Origin: DATILI01 sp035476635
Lineage (GTDB): Bacteria > Pseudomonadota > Gammaproteobacteria > Burkholderiales > Burkholderiaceae_C
Length of the DNA: 18,922 nucleotides
Direction: 5' to 3'
Assembly (NCBI GenBank): GCA_035476635.1
Contig: DATILI010000179.1
Coordinates: 1 to 18,922 of the forward strand
Shown: positions 7,733-14,049 of the stretch, piece by piece
Layout: every line of letters starts with the position of its first letter
Numbering within the stretch: position 1 is the stretch's first letter
Notes under the pieces: model-generated
What the model saw: the letters and a program-made list of their open reading frames with translations, nothing else
Databases searched by the model: none
What the model was told of the DNA's origin: nothing
Program-made: the position numbers and the translations under genes

Positions 7733-7904
7733 CGCGGTACTCTTTTCTGGTCGGCGCTGGCGCTTGCCTGTTCCATCATTTTTATGTAGCATTCACTAAA
7801 CATTGATGTTGTGAACACTACATTGAAGTTCAGTTTAGCGCAAAAGTTTTCAATTCGCAACGTGTTTTCCCTAACCCGCCGCCAGGCGCGCAAAGGACCC
7901 TGAT
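7733..7904. promoter_or_regulatory. Divergent promoter region between hnr and fdxA operons
   Basis: This 172-bp AT-richer spacer must hold promoters for both divergent operons. It contains the dyad described separately at 7806-7823. It also contains two near-identical 11-bp direct repeats, ACATTGATGTT (7800-7810) and ACATTGAAGTT (7820-7830), exactly 20 bp apart. On the minus strand an extended -10-like TGCTACATA lies at 7784-7792. I could not assign a convincing -35 for either direction. The ferredoxin gene has AAAGGA about 7 bp before its ATG. Confidence 0.6.
7806..7823. promoter_or_regulatory. Candidate TetR-family operator (18-bp imperfect palindrome)
   Basis: The sequence ATGTTGTGAACACTACAT pairs as ATGT-T-GTG / CAC-T-ACAT around a central AA. 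Seven of eight arm positions are complementary. Length, symmetry and position in the only divergent intergenic space of the cluster fit an operator for the TetR regulator encoded 1.2 kb away. It lies just upstream of the hnr leader, where binding could block both promoters. Assignment of this regulator to this site is inference. Confidence 0.5.
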
Positions 7905-8228
7905 ATGACCCATGTAGTCACCGAGGCGTGTATCCGGTGCAAGTACACCGATTGCGTCGACGTCTGTCCGGTCGATTGCTTCAAGGAGGGCGGCAACTTC
8001 CTCGTCATCGATCCGGACGAATGCATTGACTGCGCCGTGTGCATCCCCGAGTGCCCGGTCGGCGCGATCTACGCCGAAGACGACCTGCCCGCCGACCTGC
8101 GCCCGTTCCAGGCCCTGAACGCCGAGCTGGCGCCGCTGTGGGCCACCATCGCCAAGCGCAAGACGCCGCTCGCCGACGCCGACGACTGGAAGGACAAGAC
8201 CGGCAAATTGGCCCACCTCCAGCGCTGA
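7905..8228 (+). CDS. fdxA: 7Fe ferredoxin (FdxA type, [3Fe-4S][4Fe-4S])
   Basis: A small soluble electron carrier of 107 residues, the usual FdxA length. The N-terminus MTHVVTEACIRCKYTDC is followed by VDVCPVDCF and DECIDCAVCIPECPVGAIY, giving the Cys pattern of Azotobacter ferredoxin I-type proteins with one [3Fe-4S] and one [4Fe-4S] cluster. The long C-terminal tail (PADLRPFQALNAELAPLW, ending KTGKLAHLQR) is also characteristic. AAAGGA precedes the ATG by about 7 bp. It is the first gene of the plus-strand operon, 50 bp before the ferredoxin-NADP reductase, and divergent from hnr. The pairing suggests it passes electrons from Fpr to the reductase, which lacks a classical ferredoxin domain. 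A housekeeping role is possible, but the context argues for a pathway-dedicated copy. Confidence 0.95.
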   Translation: MTHVVTEACIRCKYTDCVDVCPVDCFKEGGNFLVIDPDECIDCAVCIPECPVGAIYAEDDLPADLRPFQALNAELAPLWATIAKRKTPLADADDWKDKTGKLAHLQR

Positions 8229-8278
8229 CCCTCTTTCCTTTCAACCACCCATCCAACTTGTTTGTGGAGAATCCCACC

Positions 8279-9052
8279 ATGAGCGCATTCAACGAAGAGC
8301 AGGTCCTGAGCGTCCACCACTGGACCGACCGCCTGTTCACCTTCACCACCACCCGCGACCAATCGCTGCGGTTCAGCAACGGGCACTTCACCATGATCGG
8401 CCTGCGCGTGAACGAAAAGCCGCTGCTGCGCGCCTACAGCATCGTCAGCGCCAACTACGAGGACCATCTCGAATTCCTCAGCATCAAGGTGCCCGACGGC
8501 CCGCTGACCTCGCGGCTGCAGCACATCAAGGAAGGCGACACCATCATCGTCGGCCGCAAGCCGACCGGCACGCTGGTGACGGACTACCTGTTGCCAGGCA
8601 AGCGCCTGTATCTGGTGTCCACCGGCACTGGCCTGGCGCCGTTCATGAGCATCATCCGCGACCCGGACACCTACGAGCGTTTCGACCAGATCGTGCTGAT
8701 GCACGGCGTGCGCCAGGTCGACGAGCTGGCCTACCACGACGTGCTGGTCGAGCACCTGCCCAAGCACGAGTTCCTGGGCGAACTGGTGACGAGCAAACTG
8801 CGCTACTACCCCACCGTCACGCGCGAGCAGTACCGCAACACCGGGCGCGTGACAGAGTTGATCGAGAGTGGAAAACTTTTCGAAGACCTCGGCATGCCGG
8901 CGCTGGATGCGGCGCACGACCGCGTCATGATTTGCGGCAGCCCCGGCATGCTGCGCGACCTGAAGCACATGCTGGAGCACCGCGGATTCAAGGAAGGCAA
9001 CACCTCCAAGCCGGGCGATTTCGTCATCGAGCGTGCGTTCGCCGAGCAATGA
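8279..9052 (+). CDS. fpr: Ferredoxin--NADP+ reductase
   Basis: FAD enzyme of 257 residues that moves electrons between NADPH and ferredoxin in the cytoplasm. The length matches bacterial subclass I Fpr. The FAD-binding RAYS motif is at 51-54, the nucleotide-binding STGTGLAPF motif at 114-122, and the VMICGSPGML segment lies near the C-terminus. The tail VIERAFAEQ is typical of the family. I chose the ATG at 8279 (MSAFNEEQVLSVHHWTDRLF) because it gives the family N-terminus and has GGAG about 8 bp upstream. The frame remains open further upstream, but that stretch overlaps fdxA. The stop overlaps the TetR start by 4 bp. Location after fdxA and opposite hnr suggests a dedicated NADPH-to-Hnr chain (inference). 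Confidence 0.95.
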   Translation: MSAFNEEQVLSVHHWTDRLFTFTTTRDQSLRFSNGHFTMIGLRVNEKPLLRAYSIVSANYEDHLEFLSIKVPDGPLTSRLQHIKEGDTIIVGRKPTGTLVTDYLLPGKRLYLVSTGTGLAPFMSIIRDPDTYERFDQIVLMHGVRQVDELAYHDVLVEHLPKHEFLGELVTSKLRYYPTVTREQYRNTGRVTELIESGKLFEDLGMPALDAAHDRVMICGSPGMLRDLKHMLEHRGFKEGNTSKPGDFVIERAFAEQ

Positions 9053-9747
9053 GCACTCCCGCCCCGCGCCGCAGCGCCGCCGCGAAGACCCCGAATGGCC
9101 GCAAGCCCGGGGTGCGCGAGCTCGCAGCGCAAGCCACGCGCGAAAGCATCCTGAAGGCGGCGATCAGGGTGTTCGCCAAGAACGGCTTCGCAGGCGGCCG
9201 GGTCGAGCAGATCTCCAAGGCGGCCAAGTCGTATGACCGGATGATCTACTACTACTTCGGCAGCAAGGAAGGCCTGTTCATCGCGGCACTGGAAGAGACC
9301 TACAAGCGCTTCAATGACGCCGAGTCCGAACTCGAACTCGCGCTGGAGCACCCGGTTGAATCGCTCAAGGCCGTGATCCGCTTCATCTGGAGCTACTACC
9401 TGAAGCACCCCGAGTTCATCAACCTGCTCAACAGCGAGAACCTGCACCGCGGCAAGCACATCTCCAAATCGCTGCGCGCGCGCGAGTATTCCTCCGCCGC
9501 CATCTCTGTCCTCGACCAGGTGCTGCGCGCCGGCACCGACAAGGGCGCGTTCCGCGGCGACGTGGCCGCGCGCGACATCTACCTGATGATTGCGTCGCTG
9601 GGCTATTTCTACTTGTCCAACCGCTTCACCCTGTCGGCCTTTCTCGGCGAAAACCTGGAAGCGCCGGCCGCGCTGGCGCACTGGGAAAGCTTCTTGACCG
9701 ATGCCGTGTTGCGCACGATTGCGCCAGCGGCGCCGGCAGCCGCATGA
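9049..9747 (+). CDS. TetR/AcrR-family transcriptional regulator
   Basis: A 232-residue DNA-binding repressor-type protein. After a basic Ala/Pro-rich N-terminus, the helix-turn-helix domain spans about residues 28-77 (TRESILKAAIRVFAKNGFAG, then RVEQISKAAKSYDRMIYYYF and GSKEGLF), with the usual TetR layout. The C-terminal ligand/dimer domain is all-helical and contains EFINLLNSENLHRGKHI, resembling regulators of aromatic or pyrimidine-type catabolism. The ATG overlaps the fpr stop (ATGA). It lies inside the catabolic operon between fpr and the enamidase gene, so it probably senses the substrate or an intermediate and controls both divergent transcripts. The inducer cannot be read from the sequence. 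Confidence 0.93.
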   Translation: MSTPAPRRSAAAKTPNGRKPGVRELAAQATRESILKAAIRVFAKNGFAGGRVEQISKAAKSYDRMIYYYFGSKEGLFIAALEETYKRFNDAESELELALEHPVESLKAVIRFIWSYYLKHPEFINLLNSENLHRGKHISKSLRAREYSSAAISVLDQVLRAGTDKGAFRGDVAARDIYLMIASLGYFYLSNRFTLSAFLGENLEAPAALAHWESFLTDAVLRTIAPAAPAAA

Positions 9748-9788
9748 TCTGATCTTTCGCACGCCCCACATCAAAACGGAGAACCCCC

Positions 9789-10988
9789 ATGGCAGAAGCA
9801 TCCACCAGCGCCGCATCCGGCAAGGTCGTCATCCGCAACATCGGCCTGCTGCTGTCAGGCGATATCGACCGCCCCATTCTTGACGCCGACACCATCGTGG
9901 TGAAAGACGGCTTGATCGTCGCCGTCGGCAAGGAAGCCGACTGCGACACCAGCGAGCCCGACCTGCTGATCGATGCGCGCCAGACCTGCGTGGCGCCGGG
10001 CCTGATCGACAGCCACGTGCACCCTGTCTTCGGCGACTGGACACCGCGCCAGAACCAGCTCGGCTGGATCGACTCGACCATGCATGGCGGCGTGACCACC
10101 ATGGTCTCGGCCGGCGAGGTGCACCTGCCCGGCCGCCCGAAGGACATCGTCGGCCTGAAGGCGCTGGCCATCACCGCGCAGCGCGCCTTCGACAACTTCC
10201 GCCCGGGCGGCGTGAAGGTGCTGGCCGGCGCGCCGGTGATCGAGAAAGGCATGGTCGAGCAGGACTTCAAGGACCTGGCCGAAGCCGGCGTGACGCTGCT
10301 CGGCGAGGTCGGGCTGGGCTCTGTGAAGGCCGGCTACGAAGCGCAGCAGATGGTGGCCTGGGCACGCAAACACGGCATCCAGAGCACCATCCACACCGGG
10401 GGCCCGTCCATCCCCGGCTCGGGCTTGATCGACAAGGACGTGGTGCTGGAGGCCGACGCCGACATCATCGGCCACATCAACGGCGGCCACACCGCGCTGC
10501 CCGAGGCCCATGTCTGCGAGCTGTGCGAGAAGTCTTCGCGCGCGATCGAGATCGTGCACAACGGCAACGAGAAAGTGGCGATCGCGGCCGCCCAGATGGC
10601 GCTGCAGCTCAAGTGCCCGCACCGCGTCATCCTGGGCACCGACGGCCCGGCTGGCTCCGGCGTGCAGCCGCTGGGCATCCTGCGCATGGTGGCGCTGCTG
10701 TCCAGCCTGGGCGGCATCCCGGCCGAGCTGGTGTTCTGCTTTGCCACCGGCAACACCGCGCGCCTGCGCAAGCTCAACTGCGGCCTGATCGAGCCCGGCC
10801 GCGCAGCCGACTTCGTCTTCATGGACCGGGCCCAGCACACCGCCGGGCGCACCCTGCTCGAAAGCGTGCAGTGCGGCGACATCCCCGGTGTGGGCATGGT
10901 GATGATCGACGGCATCGTGCGCTGCGGCCGCAGCCGCAACACGCCGCCGGCGACCGAGATTCCGGTGGTGGTGACGGGCGGGCCTTGA
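9789..10988 (+). CDS. ena: Enamidase-family amidohydrolase (1,4,5,6-tetrahydro-6-oxonicotinate hydrolysis)
   Basis: Binuclear-metal amidohydrolase of 399 residues. In E. barkeri, enamidase converts 1,4,5,6-tetrahydro-6-oxonicotinate to ammonia and 2-formylglutarate, directly after 6-hydroxynicotinate reductase. The N-terminal VIRNIGLLLSGDIDRPILDA and ADTIVVKDGLIVAVG, and the internal GVTTMVSAGEVHLPGRPKD, closely resemble that enzyme as I recall it. Likely metal/catalytic residues are H76 and H78 (SHVHP), E173 (LGEVGLG), H202 (IHTGGPSIPG), H229 (GHINGGHT) and D285 (GTDGPAGSG). The C-terminal SRNTPPA is also shared. The ATG at 9789 has GGAGA about 6 bp upstream and lies 41 bp after the TetR stop. 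Context with hnr, fdxA and fpr makes this the ring-opening step. A slightly different pyridone-derived lactam substrate remains possible. Confidence 0.88.
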   Translation: MAEASTSAASGKVVIRNIGLLLSGDIDRPILDADTIVVKDGLIVAVGKEADCDTSEPDLLIDARQTCVAPGLIDSHVHPVFGDWTPRQNQLGWIDSTMHGGVTTMVSAGEVHLPGRPKDIVGLKALAITAQRAFDNFRPGGVKVLAGAPVIEKGMVEQDFKDLAEAGVTLLGEVGLGSVKAGYEAQQMVAWARKHGIQSTIHTGGPSIPGSGLIDKDVVLEADADIIGHINGGHTALPEAHVCELCEKSSRAIEIVHNGNEKVAIAAAQMALQLKCPHRVILGTDGPAGSGVQPLGILRMVALLSSLGGIPAELVFCFATGNTARLRKLNCGLIEPGRAADFVFMDRAQHTAGRTLLESVQCGDIPGVGMVMIDGIVRCGRSRNTPPATEIPVVVTGGP

Positions 10989-11059
10989 GATTTGGGCTAG
11001 GCAGAACGCGGCCAGCGGACGTTGGGGGCTGCGATTCGGGCGAACTCGGCGAGGATAGG

Positions 11060-11085
11060 TTGCTTGTTACCAGTGCGTCAAGCAA
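11060..11085. terminator. Weak stem-loop in the 114-bp convergent gap after ena
   Basis: TTGCTTG (11060-11066) and CAAGCAA (11079-11085) form a 7-bp perfect stem with a 12-nt loop, between the end of ena and the end of the converging antitoxin gene. No T-run follows on either strand, so this is not a classical intrinsic terminator. I list it as the only structure seen in this gap. Confidence 0.2.
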
Positions 11086-11102
11086 GGCGTAAAACGTCGA
11101 AG

Positions 11103-11366
11103 CTACGCGGCGACGCGTTTGCGTGGCGTCCGGCCTGAGCGACTGGTTAAACCCTGCGTTTCTTGCGCGAAGGCCAACATGCTTGCCAAGGCCTTGTTGA
11201 CGGCCTCGGAAGTAGGGAATGCTTTCTGAATTTCAGGCTGCAAAACAACGACGTTACTGCCCTGAGTGAAGTGCCTCAGATACTTGCCACGTACACCCTT
11301 GCCGAGCTGATCGCGCTTCAATTCCGGGATGTCTTGGTCAGCCATTTTCGTAGATGCCTTTTTCAT
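11103..11366 (-). CDS. Putative antitoxin paired with BrnT-like toxin
   Basis: An 87-residue protein encoded immediately after, and overlapping, a BrnT-like toxin gene. It starts MKKASTKMADQDIPELKRDQ, continues with GKGVRGKYLRHFTQGSNVVV, and has the block PEIQKAFPTSEAVNKALASM. The last block resembles the C-terminal ribbon-helix-helix-like region of small antitoxins found beside BrnT toxins. The tail is basic (RSGRTPRKRVAA). Starting at 11366 it overlaps the toxin by 29 bp; a start at the internal ATG (11345, MADQDIPELK) would overlap by only 8 bp and is about equally plausible. It is not a textbook BrnA by motif, so the antitoxin role rests mainly on position. Confidence 0.7.
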   Translation of the reverse strand: MKKASTKMADQDIPELKRDQLGKGVRGKYLRHFTQGSNVVVLQPEIQKAFPTSEAVNKALASMLAFAQETQGLTSRSGRTPRKRVAA

Positions 11367-11613
11367 ACTTGGTTGCCTTTCGCGCGCTGATGATTCGAAT
11401 GCCGTTGCGGCGCTCCGTATGGACTACCACCAGAAGCCGCGCCTTGTTTGAGAAACCGTAAGTCCGACTTCGATCTTCGACCTCGGTGTGATCGGTGTCT
11501 GCAAAGGTCAGTGCCAGTGCATCCCCAAAAACGCCGACCGCCTCGTCGAACGATACACCGTGTTTCAGCAGATTGCTCGCCGCCTTTTGATCATTCCATT
11601 CAAACTTGAACAT
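11338..11613 (-). CDS. brnT: BrnT-family type II toxin (ribonuclease)
   Basis: A 91-residue BrnT-like toxin. BrnT proteins have a RelE-like fold and cleave RNA; the partner antitoxin neutralises them and usually autoregulates the pair. Family hallmarks visible here are the N-terminal FEWNDQKAASNLLKHGVSFD, VFGDALALTFADTDH, and the core RLLVVVHTERRNGIRIISAR followed by KATKYEKGIYE. I chose the ATG at 11613 because MFKFEW is the standard family start. An upstream ATG at 11676 would add 21 Pro-rich residues not seen in the family. The pair sits alone between the enamidase operon and the acetyltransferase gene and is oriented opposite to both, suggesting an independently acquired cassette. Confidence 0.88.
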   Translation of the reverse strand: MFKFEWNDQKAASNLLKHGVSFDEAVGVFGDALALTFADTDHTEVEDRSRTYGFSNKARLLVVVHTERRNGIRIISARKATKYEKGIYENG

Positions 11614-11844
11614 GCGAAATACCTGAAGGGTTTGGCGTTCGACGGGAGGGACGGACGGAGGCGGTCTTGTGAACAAGGCTGTCGCGCATGAGGCTTCTCT
11701 CCCCTAAAATTTGCCAGTGCCCGATTTATATCAGCTTGCGTCACCCGGGCGCCGGCGCCGCCCTGCTTCAAGGCTGCTTGTCAAAAGCGGATACACGGAT
11801 GTGCCTATCCAGACCAGGGGCATTCGAAACCTCCTTCCTCTCCC
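11614..11844. other. 231-bp intergenic region upstream of brnT and the GNAT gene
   Basis: This divergent spacer should contain promoters for the toxin pair (minus) and the acetyltransferase (plus). It includes the 12-bp self-complementary GC block GGCGCCGGCGCC (11748-11759) and an AT-rich stretch with TATAAA on the minus strand near 11725-11735. I found no convincing -35/-10 pair. A short minus-strand reading frame here (MKQGGAGARVTQADINRALA) has no recognisable family. Confidence 0.35.
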
Positions 11845-12339
11845 ATGACATCAATTCGCCACTATCAGCAATCCGACTGGCCAGCGATCTGGCCCCTGTT
11901 GCACGCCACCTTCGCAACCGGCGACACCTACGCGTACTCCCCGGAAAGCACCGAGGCCGAAATACACAAGGCCTGGGTCGAGACCCCCGCTGCGACCTAT
12001 GTCGCCTGTGCGTCCGACGGCAGCCTACTGGGAACCTACATCCTCAAAGCCAACCAACCCGGCCTCGGCGCGCATGTCTGCAATTGCGGCTACGTGGTCG
12101 CCCCCGAAGCCCAAGGCCAGGGCATCGCCTCGGCCATGTGCGAACATTCGCAGCGCGAAGCCGTCTCCATGGGCTTCCTGGCCATGCAATTCAACCTGGT
12201 CGTATCCAGCAATGCGCGGGCGGTCCGCCTGTGGCAAGAGCTCGGCTTCGCTATCGTCGGCACGCTTCCTCACGCCTTTCGCCACCAGCGCCTTGGCTTC
12301 GTCGATGCCTTTGTCATGTACAAGGAGCTGGCGACCTGA
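11845..12339 (+). CDS. GNAT-family N-acetyltransferase
   Basis: A 164-residue acetyl-CoA-dependent acetyltransferase. The GNAT acetyl-CoA loop (motif A) is VAPEAQGQGIASAM at about 85-98, with the Q-x-x-G-x-A pyrophosphate-binding pattern. Motif B follows as SSNARAVRLWQELGFAIVGT at about 121-140. The N-terminus MTSIRHYQQSDWPAIWPLLH is typical. The acceptor substrate is unknown. The leader before the ATG is pyrimidine-rich (CCTCCTTCCTCTCCC) and lacks a Shine-Dalgarno sequence, so initiation may be leaderless or weak. The gene ends 7 bp from the end of the converging thioesterase gene. No functional link to either catabolic block is evident. Confidence 0.9.
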   Translation: MTSIRHYQQSDWPAIWPLLHATFATGDTYAYSPESTEAEIHKAWVETPAATYVACASDGSLLGTYILKANQPGLGAHVCNCGYVVAPEAQGQGIASAMCEHSQREAVSMGFLAMQFNLVVSSNARAVRLWQELGFAIVGTLPHAFRHQRLGFVDAFVMYKELAT

Positions 12340-12346
12340 CCGCGGT

Positions 12347-12832
12347 TCAAGACACGATATAGGCCGCTGCCCCGCTGGACAGCAGCTTGCCATCCGCCCC
12401 CAGAAACTCCATGCGCGTGGAGGCCACGCGCGAGCCCAGGCGCAGCACTTCGGCCCTGAGCTCGAAGTGCTCGCCGATGCCGGGGCGCAAGTAGTCGATG
12501 CGCAGGTCGATGGTGCCGAGCTTGGCGAAGCGGTGCAGGCGCTGCATCGGTTCTTCGTCCATGTGGCGCGCACCGATCGCGGCCATGACGGCCAGGCCGC
12601 CCATGGCGTCCAGGCCCGCGCTGATCACGCCGCCATGGATGCGGTTGTGCGCGAAGTGCCCGACGAGGTCGTGCTTCATGGCAATGCGCCCGGTGACGCC
12701 ATCGGGCCGGATGCTGGTGATCTTCAGGCCCAGCACATGGTTGAAAACAACTTGCTCTTCAAACATGGTCTTGAGGCCGGCCACGAACTCCGGCTCGAAC
12801 TCTGCTGTCGCGGTCTGGATAGTCTTGGTCAT
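12347..12832 (-). CDS. YigI-type hotdog-fold acyl-CoA thioesterase
   Basis: A 161-residue PaaI/YigI-family thioesterase, likely hydrolysing acyl-CoA intermediates to free acid and CoA. Recognisable blocks are MFEEQVVFNHVLGLKITSI at about 23-41, the active-site HGGVISAGLDAMGG at 66-79 (Asp75 as probable catalytic residue), and the YigI-like LGTIDLRIDYLRPGIGEHFE near residue 110. The length matches E. coli YigI (about 155). The ATG at 12832 overlaps the acyl-CoA dehydrogenase stop by 4 bp. An upstream ATG at 12925 would run deep into that gene and is rejected. As the last gene of the acyl-CoA carboxylase operon it may release CoA from dead-end thioesters. Confidence 0.9.
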   Translation of the reverse strand: MTKTIQTATAEFEPEFVAGLKTMFEEQVVFNHVLGLKITSIRPDGVTGRIAMKHDLVGHFAHNRIHGGVISAGLDAMGGLAVMAAIGARHMDEEPMQRLHRFAKLGTIDLRIDYLRPGIGEHFELRAEVLRLGSRVASTRMEFLGADGKLLSSGAAAYIVS

Positions 12833-14049
12833 AAACCCAATTGTCTCGCGGCCAGCTCTTTCATGATCTCCTCGGCGCCGCCGCCGATCATCATGACCTT
12901 GACTTCGCGGTAGATTCGCTCGCACTTGGTGCCGCGCATGAAGCCCATGCCGCCGAGAATCTGCACGGCCTGGTCGGCGCAGAACTGCATGGTTTGCGTG
13001 GCGTGGTTCTTCAGCATGCAGACCTGGGCAACAAAATTGGGGTCAGATTCCAATTTCGCCTGTCCGTTTGCGGGCAAAGCTAGCGGCGAAATTGGAATCT
13101 GACCCCAATTTTGTTCACCCGCATCCGCGCGCGCGGTCACCGCATCCAGCCAGGCCTGCGTCGAGGCGATGCGCATCTGCATGTCCACCAGCTTGTGGCG
13201 GATCACCTGGCGTTCGACCAGCGCCGCGCCAAAGGTCTTGCGCTCGCGCGACCAGTCCAGCGCCTCGTCGAAACAAGCCTGGGCAAAGCCGAGCGCCATG
13301 GCCGACATGCCCAGGCGCTCGCCATTGAAATTGGTCATGATGATTTTGAAGCCACCGCCTTCTTCGCCGAGCAGGTAGCGCGCGGGCACGCGCATGTTGT
13401 CCATGCGCAGATGCGCCGTGTCGGAGCACCACCAGCCCATTTTCTTGAGCTCGCTGCGAGAGAGGCCAACGGCGTCGCCGGGGACCAGGATCATCGAGAT
13501 GCCGCCGGCGCCCTTCGTGCCAGCGTCTCCCGTGCGCACCGCCATGGTGATCCAGTCAGCGCGCATGCCCGAGGTGATGAACACCTTCTCGCCATTGATC
13601 ACCCAGTCGCCGCCCTCCCGCCTTGCCGTGGTGCGGATGCCGGCCACGTCCGAGCCGCCGCCCGGCTCGGTGATTCCCAATGCCGCGATGCGCTCGCCAC
13701 GCAGCACCGGTGGCACCACCTCCTGCTGCACTTCCTTTGACCCGTGGCGCAGCACGGGCGGCAGGCCGATGTTCAGCGAGAACAAGCTGGCCATCAAGCC
13801 ACCGCTGCCGGCATGGCGGCTCATGGCGATGGAGACCGCGTTGCGCAACGCAAATGGCGCCGGTGTGCCGCCCAGCTCCTCCGGGTAGCCCAGGCCCAGC
13901 AAGCCAAGGGCCGCGGCCTCGCGGTACAGCGCGCGCGGAAATTCGCCGGCCTCGTCCCATTGCGCGACATGCGGCGCAATGCGTTCGAGCGTGAAGCGCT
14001 TGACAGTGTCCGTCAGGGCCTCGATGTCGTTCTGCAATTCAGCGTTCAC
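12829..14049 (-). CDS. Acyl-CoA dehydrogenase carrying an in-frame palindromic repeat insertion
   Basis: FAD-dependent alpha,beta-desaturase of acyl-CoA, 406 residues (family usually about 380). The start is GTG at 14049, overlapping the carboxylase stop (GTGA) with GGAGGAA just upstream. FAD/substrate motifs are ALGITEPGGGSDVAGI at about 123-138 and GDWVINGEKVFITSG at about 147-161. GERLG places E244 at the isovaleryl/long-chain-type catalytic position. The usual C-terminal YEGT glutamate is replaced by IGGGAEE (about 388-394). Residues about 312-340 are encoded by a palindromic repeat and look foreign; normal family sequence resumes at AQVCMLKNHATQTMQFCADQ. Removing them gives about 377 residues, the usual length. 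Function may be kept if the insert loops out between C-terminal helices. The acyl substrate is not known. Confidence 0.92.
   Translation of the reverse strand: MNAELQNDIEALTDTVKRFTLERIAPHVAQWDEAGEFPRALYREAAALGLLGLGYPEELGGTPAPFALRNAVSIAMSRHAGSGGLMASLFSLNIGLPPVLRHGSKEVQQEVVPPVLRGERIAALGITEPGGGSDVAGIRTTARREGGDWVINGEKVFITSGMRADWITMAVRTGDAGTKGAGGISMILVPGDAVGLSRSELKKMGWWCSDTAHLRMDNMRVPARYLLGEEGGGFKIIMTNFNGERLGMSAMALGFAQACFDEALDWSRERKTFGAALVERQVIRHKLVDMQMRIASTQAWLDAVTARADAGEQNWGQIPISPLALPANGQAKLESDPNFVAQVCMLKNHATQTMQFCADQAVQILGGMGFMRGTKCERIYREVKVMMIGGGAEEIMKELAARQLGL
13030..13115. repeat. 86-bp palindromic repeat inserted inside an acyl-CoA dehydrogenase gene
   Basis: Perfect 31-bp inverted repeats (13030-13060 and 13085-13115) flank a 24-bp loop (13061-13084). 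Each arm contains AATTGGGGTCAGATTCCAAT on one strand. The element adds about 29 codons in frame with no stop. The GGGGTCAGATTCCAATTT core resembles short non-autonomous repeats I associate with REP-type transposases, which I cannot verify here. It is unrelated to the 75-bp repeat in the carboxyltransferase gene. Confidence 0.93.

Noticed and set aside
7733..7792. Alternative hnr start at the ATG at 7792
   Set aside because: It would add 20 Lys/Arg-rich residues and begin 14 bp from the putative operator with no ribosome-binding site; the ATG at 7732 is better placed, though not proven.
11565..11771. 68-codon minus-strand frame beginning MKQGGAGARVTQADINRALA
   Set aside because: Its start looks protein-like, but it overlaps the brnT start in another frame, has no recognisable family and no good ribosome-binding site.
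13030..13115. Palindrome considered as a transcription terminator
   Set aside because: It is inside an intact reading frame with no T-run and with family sequence on both sides; a mobile repeat explains it better.
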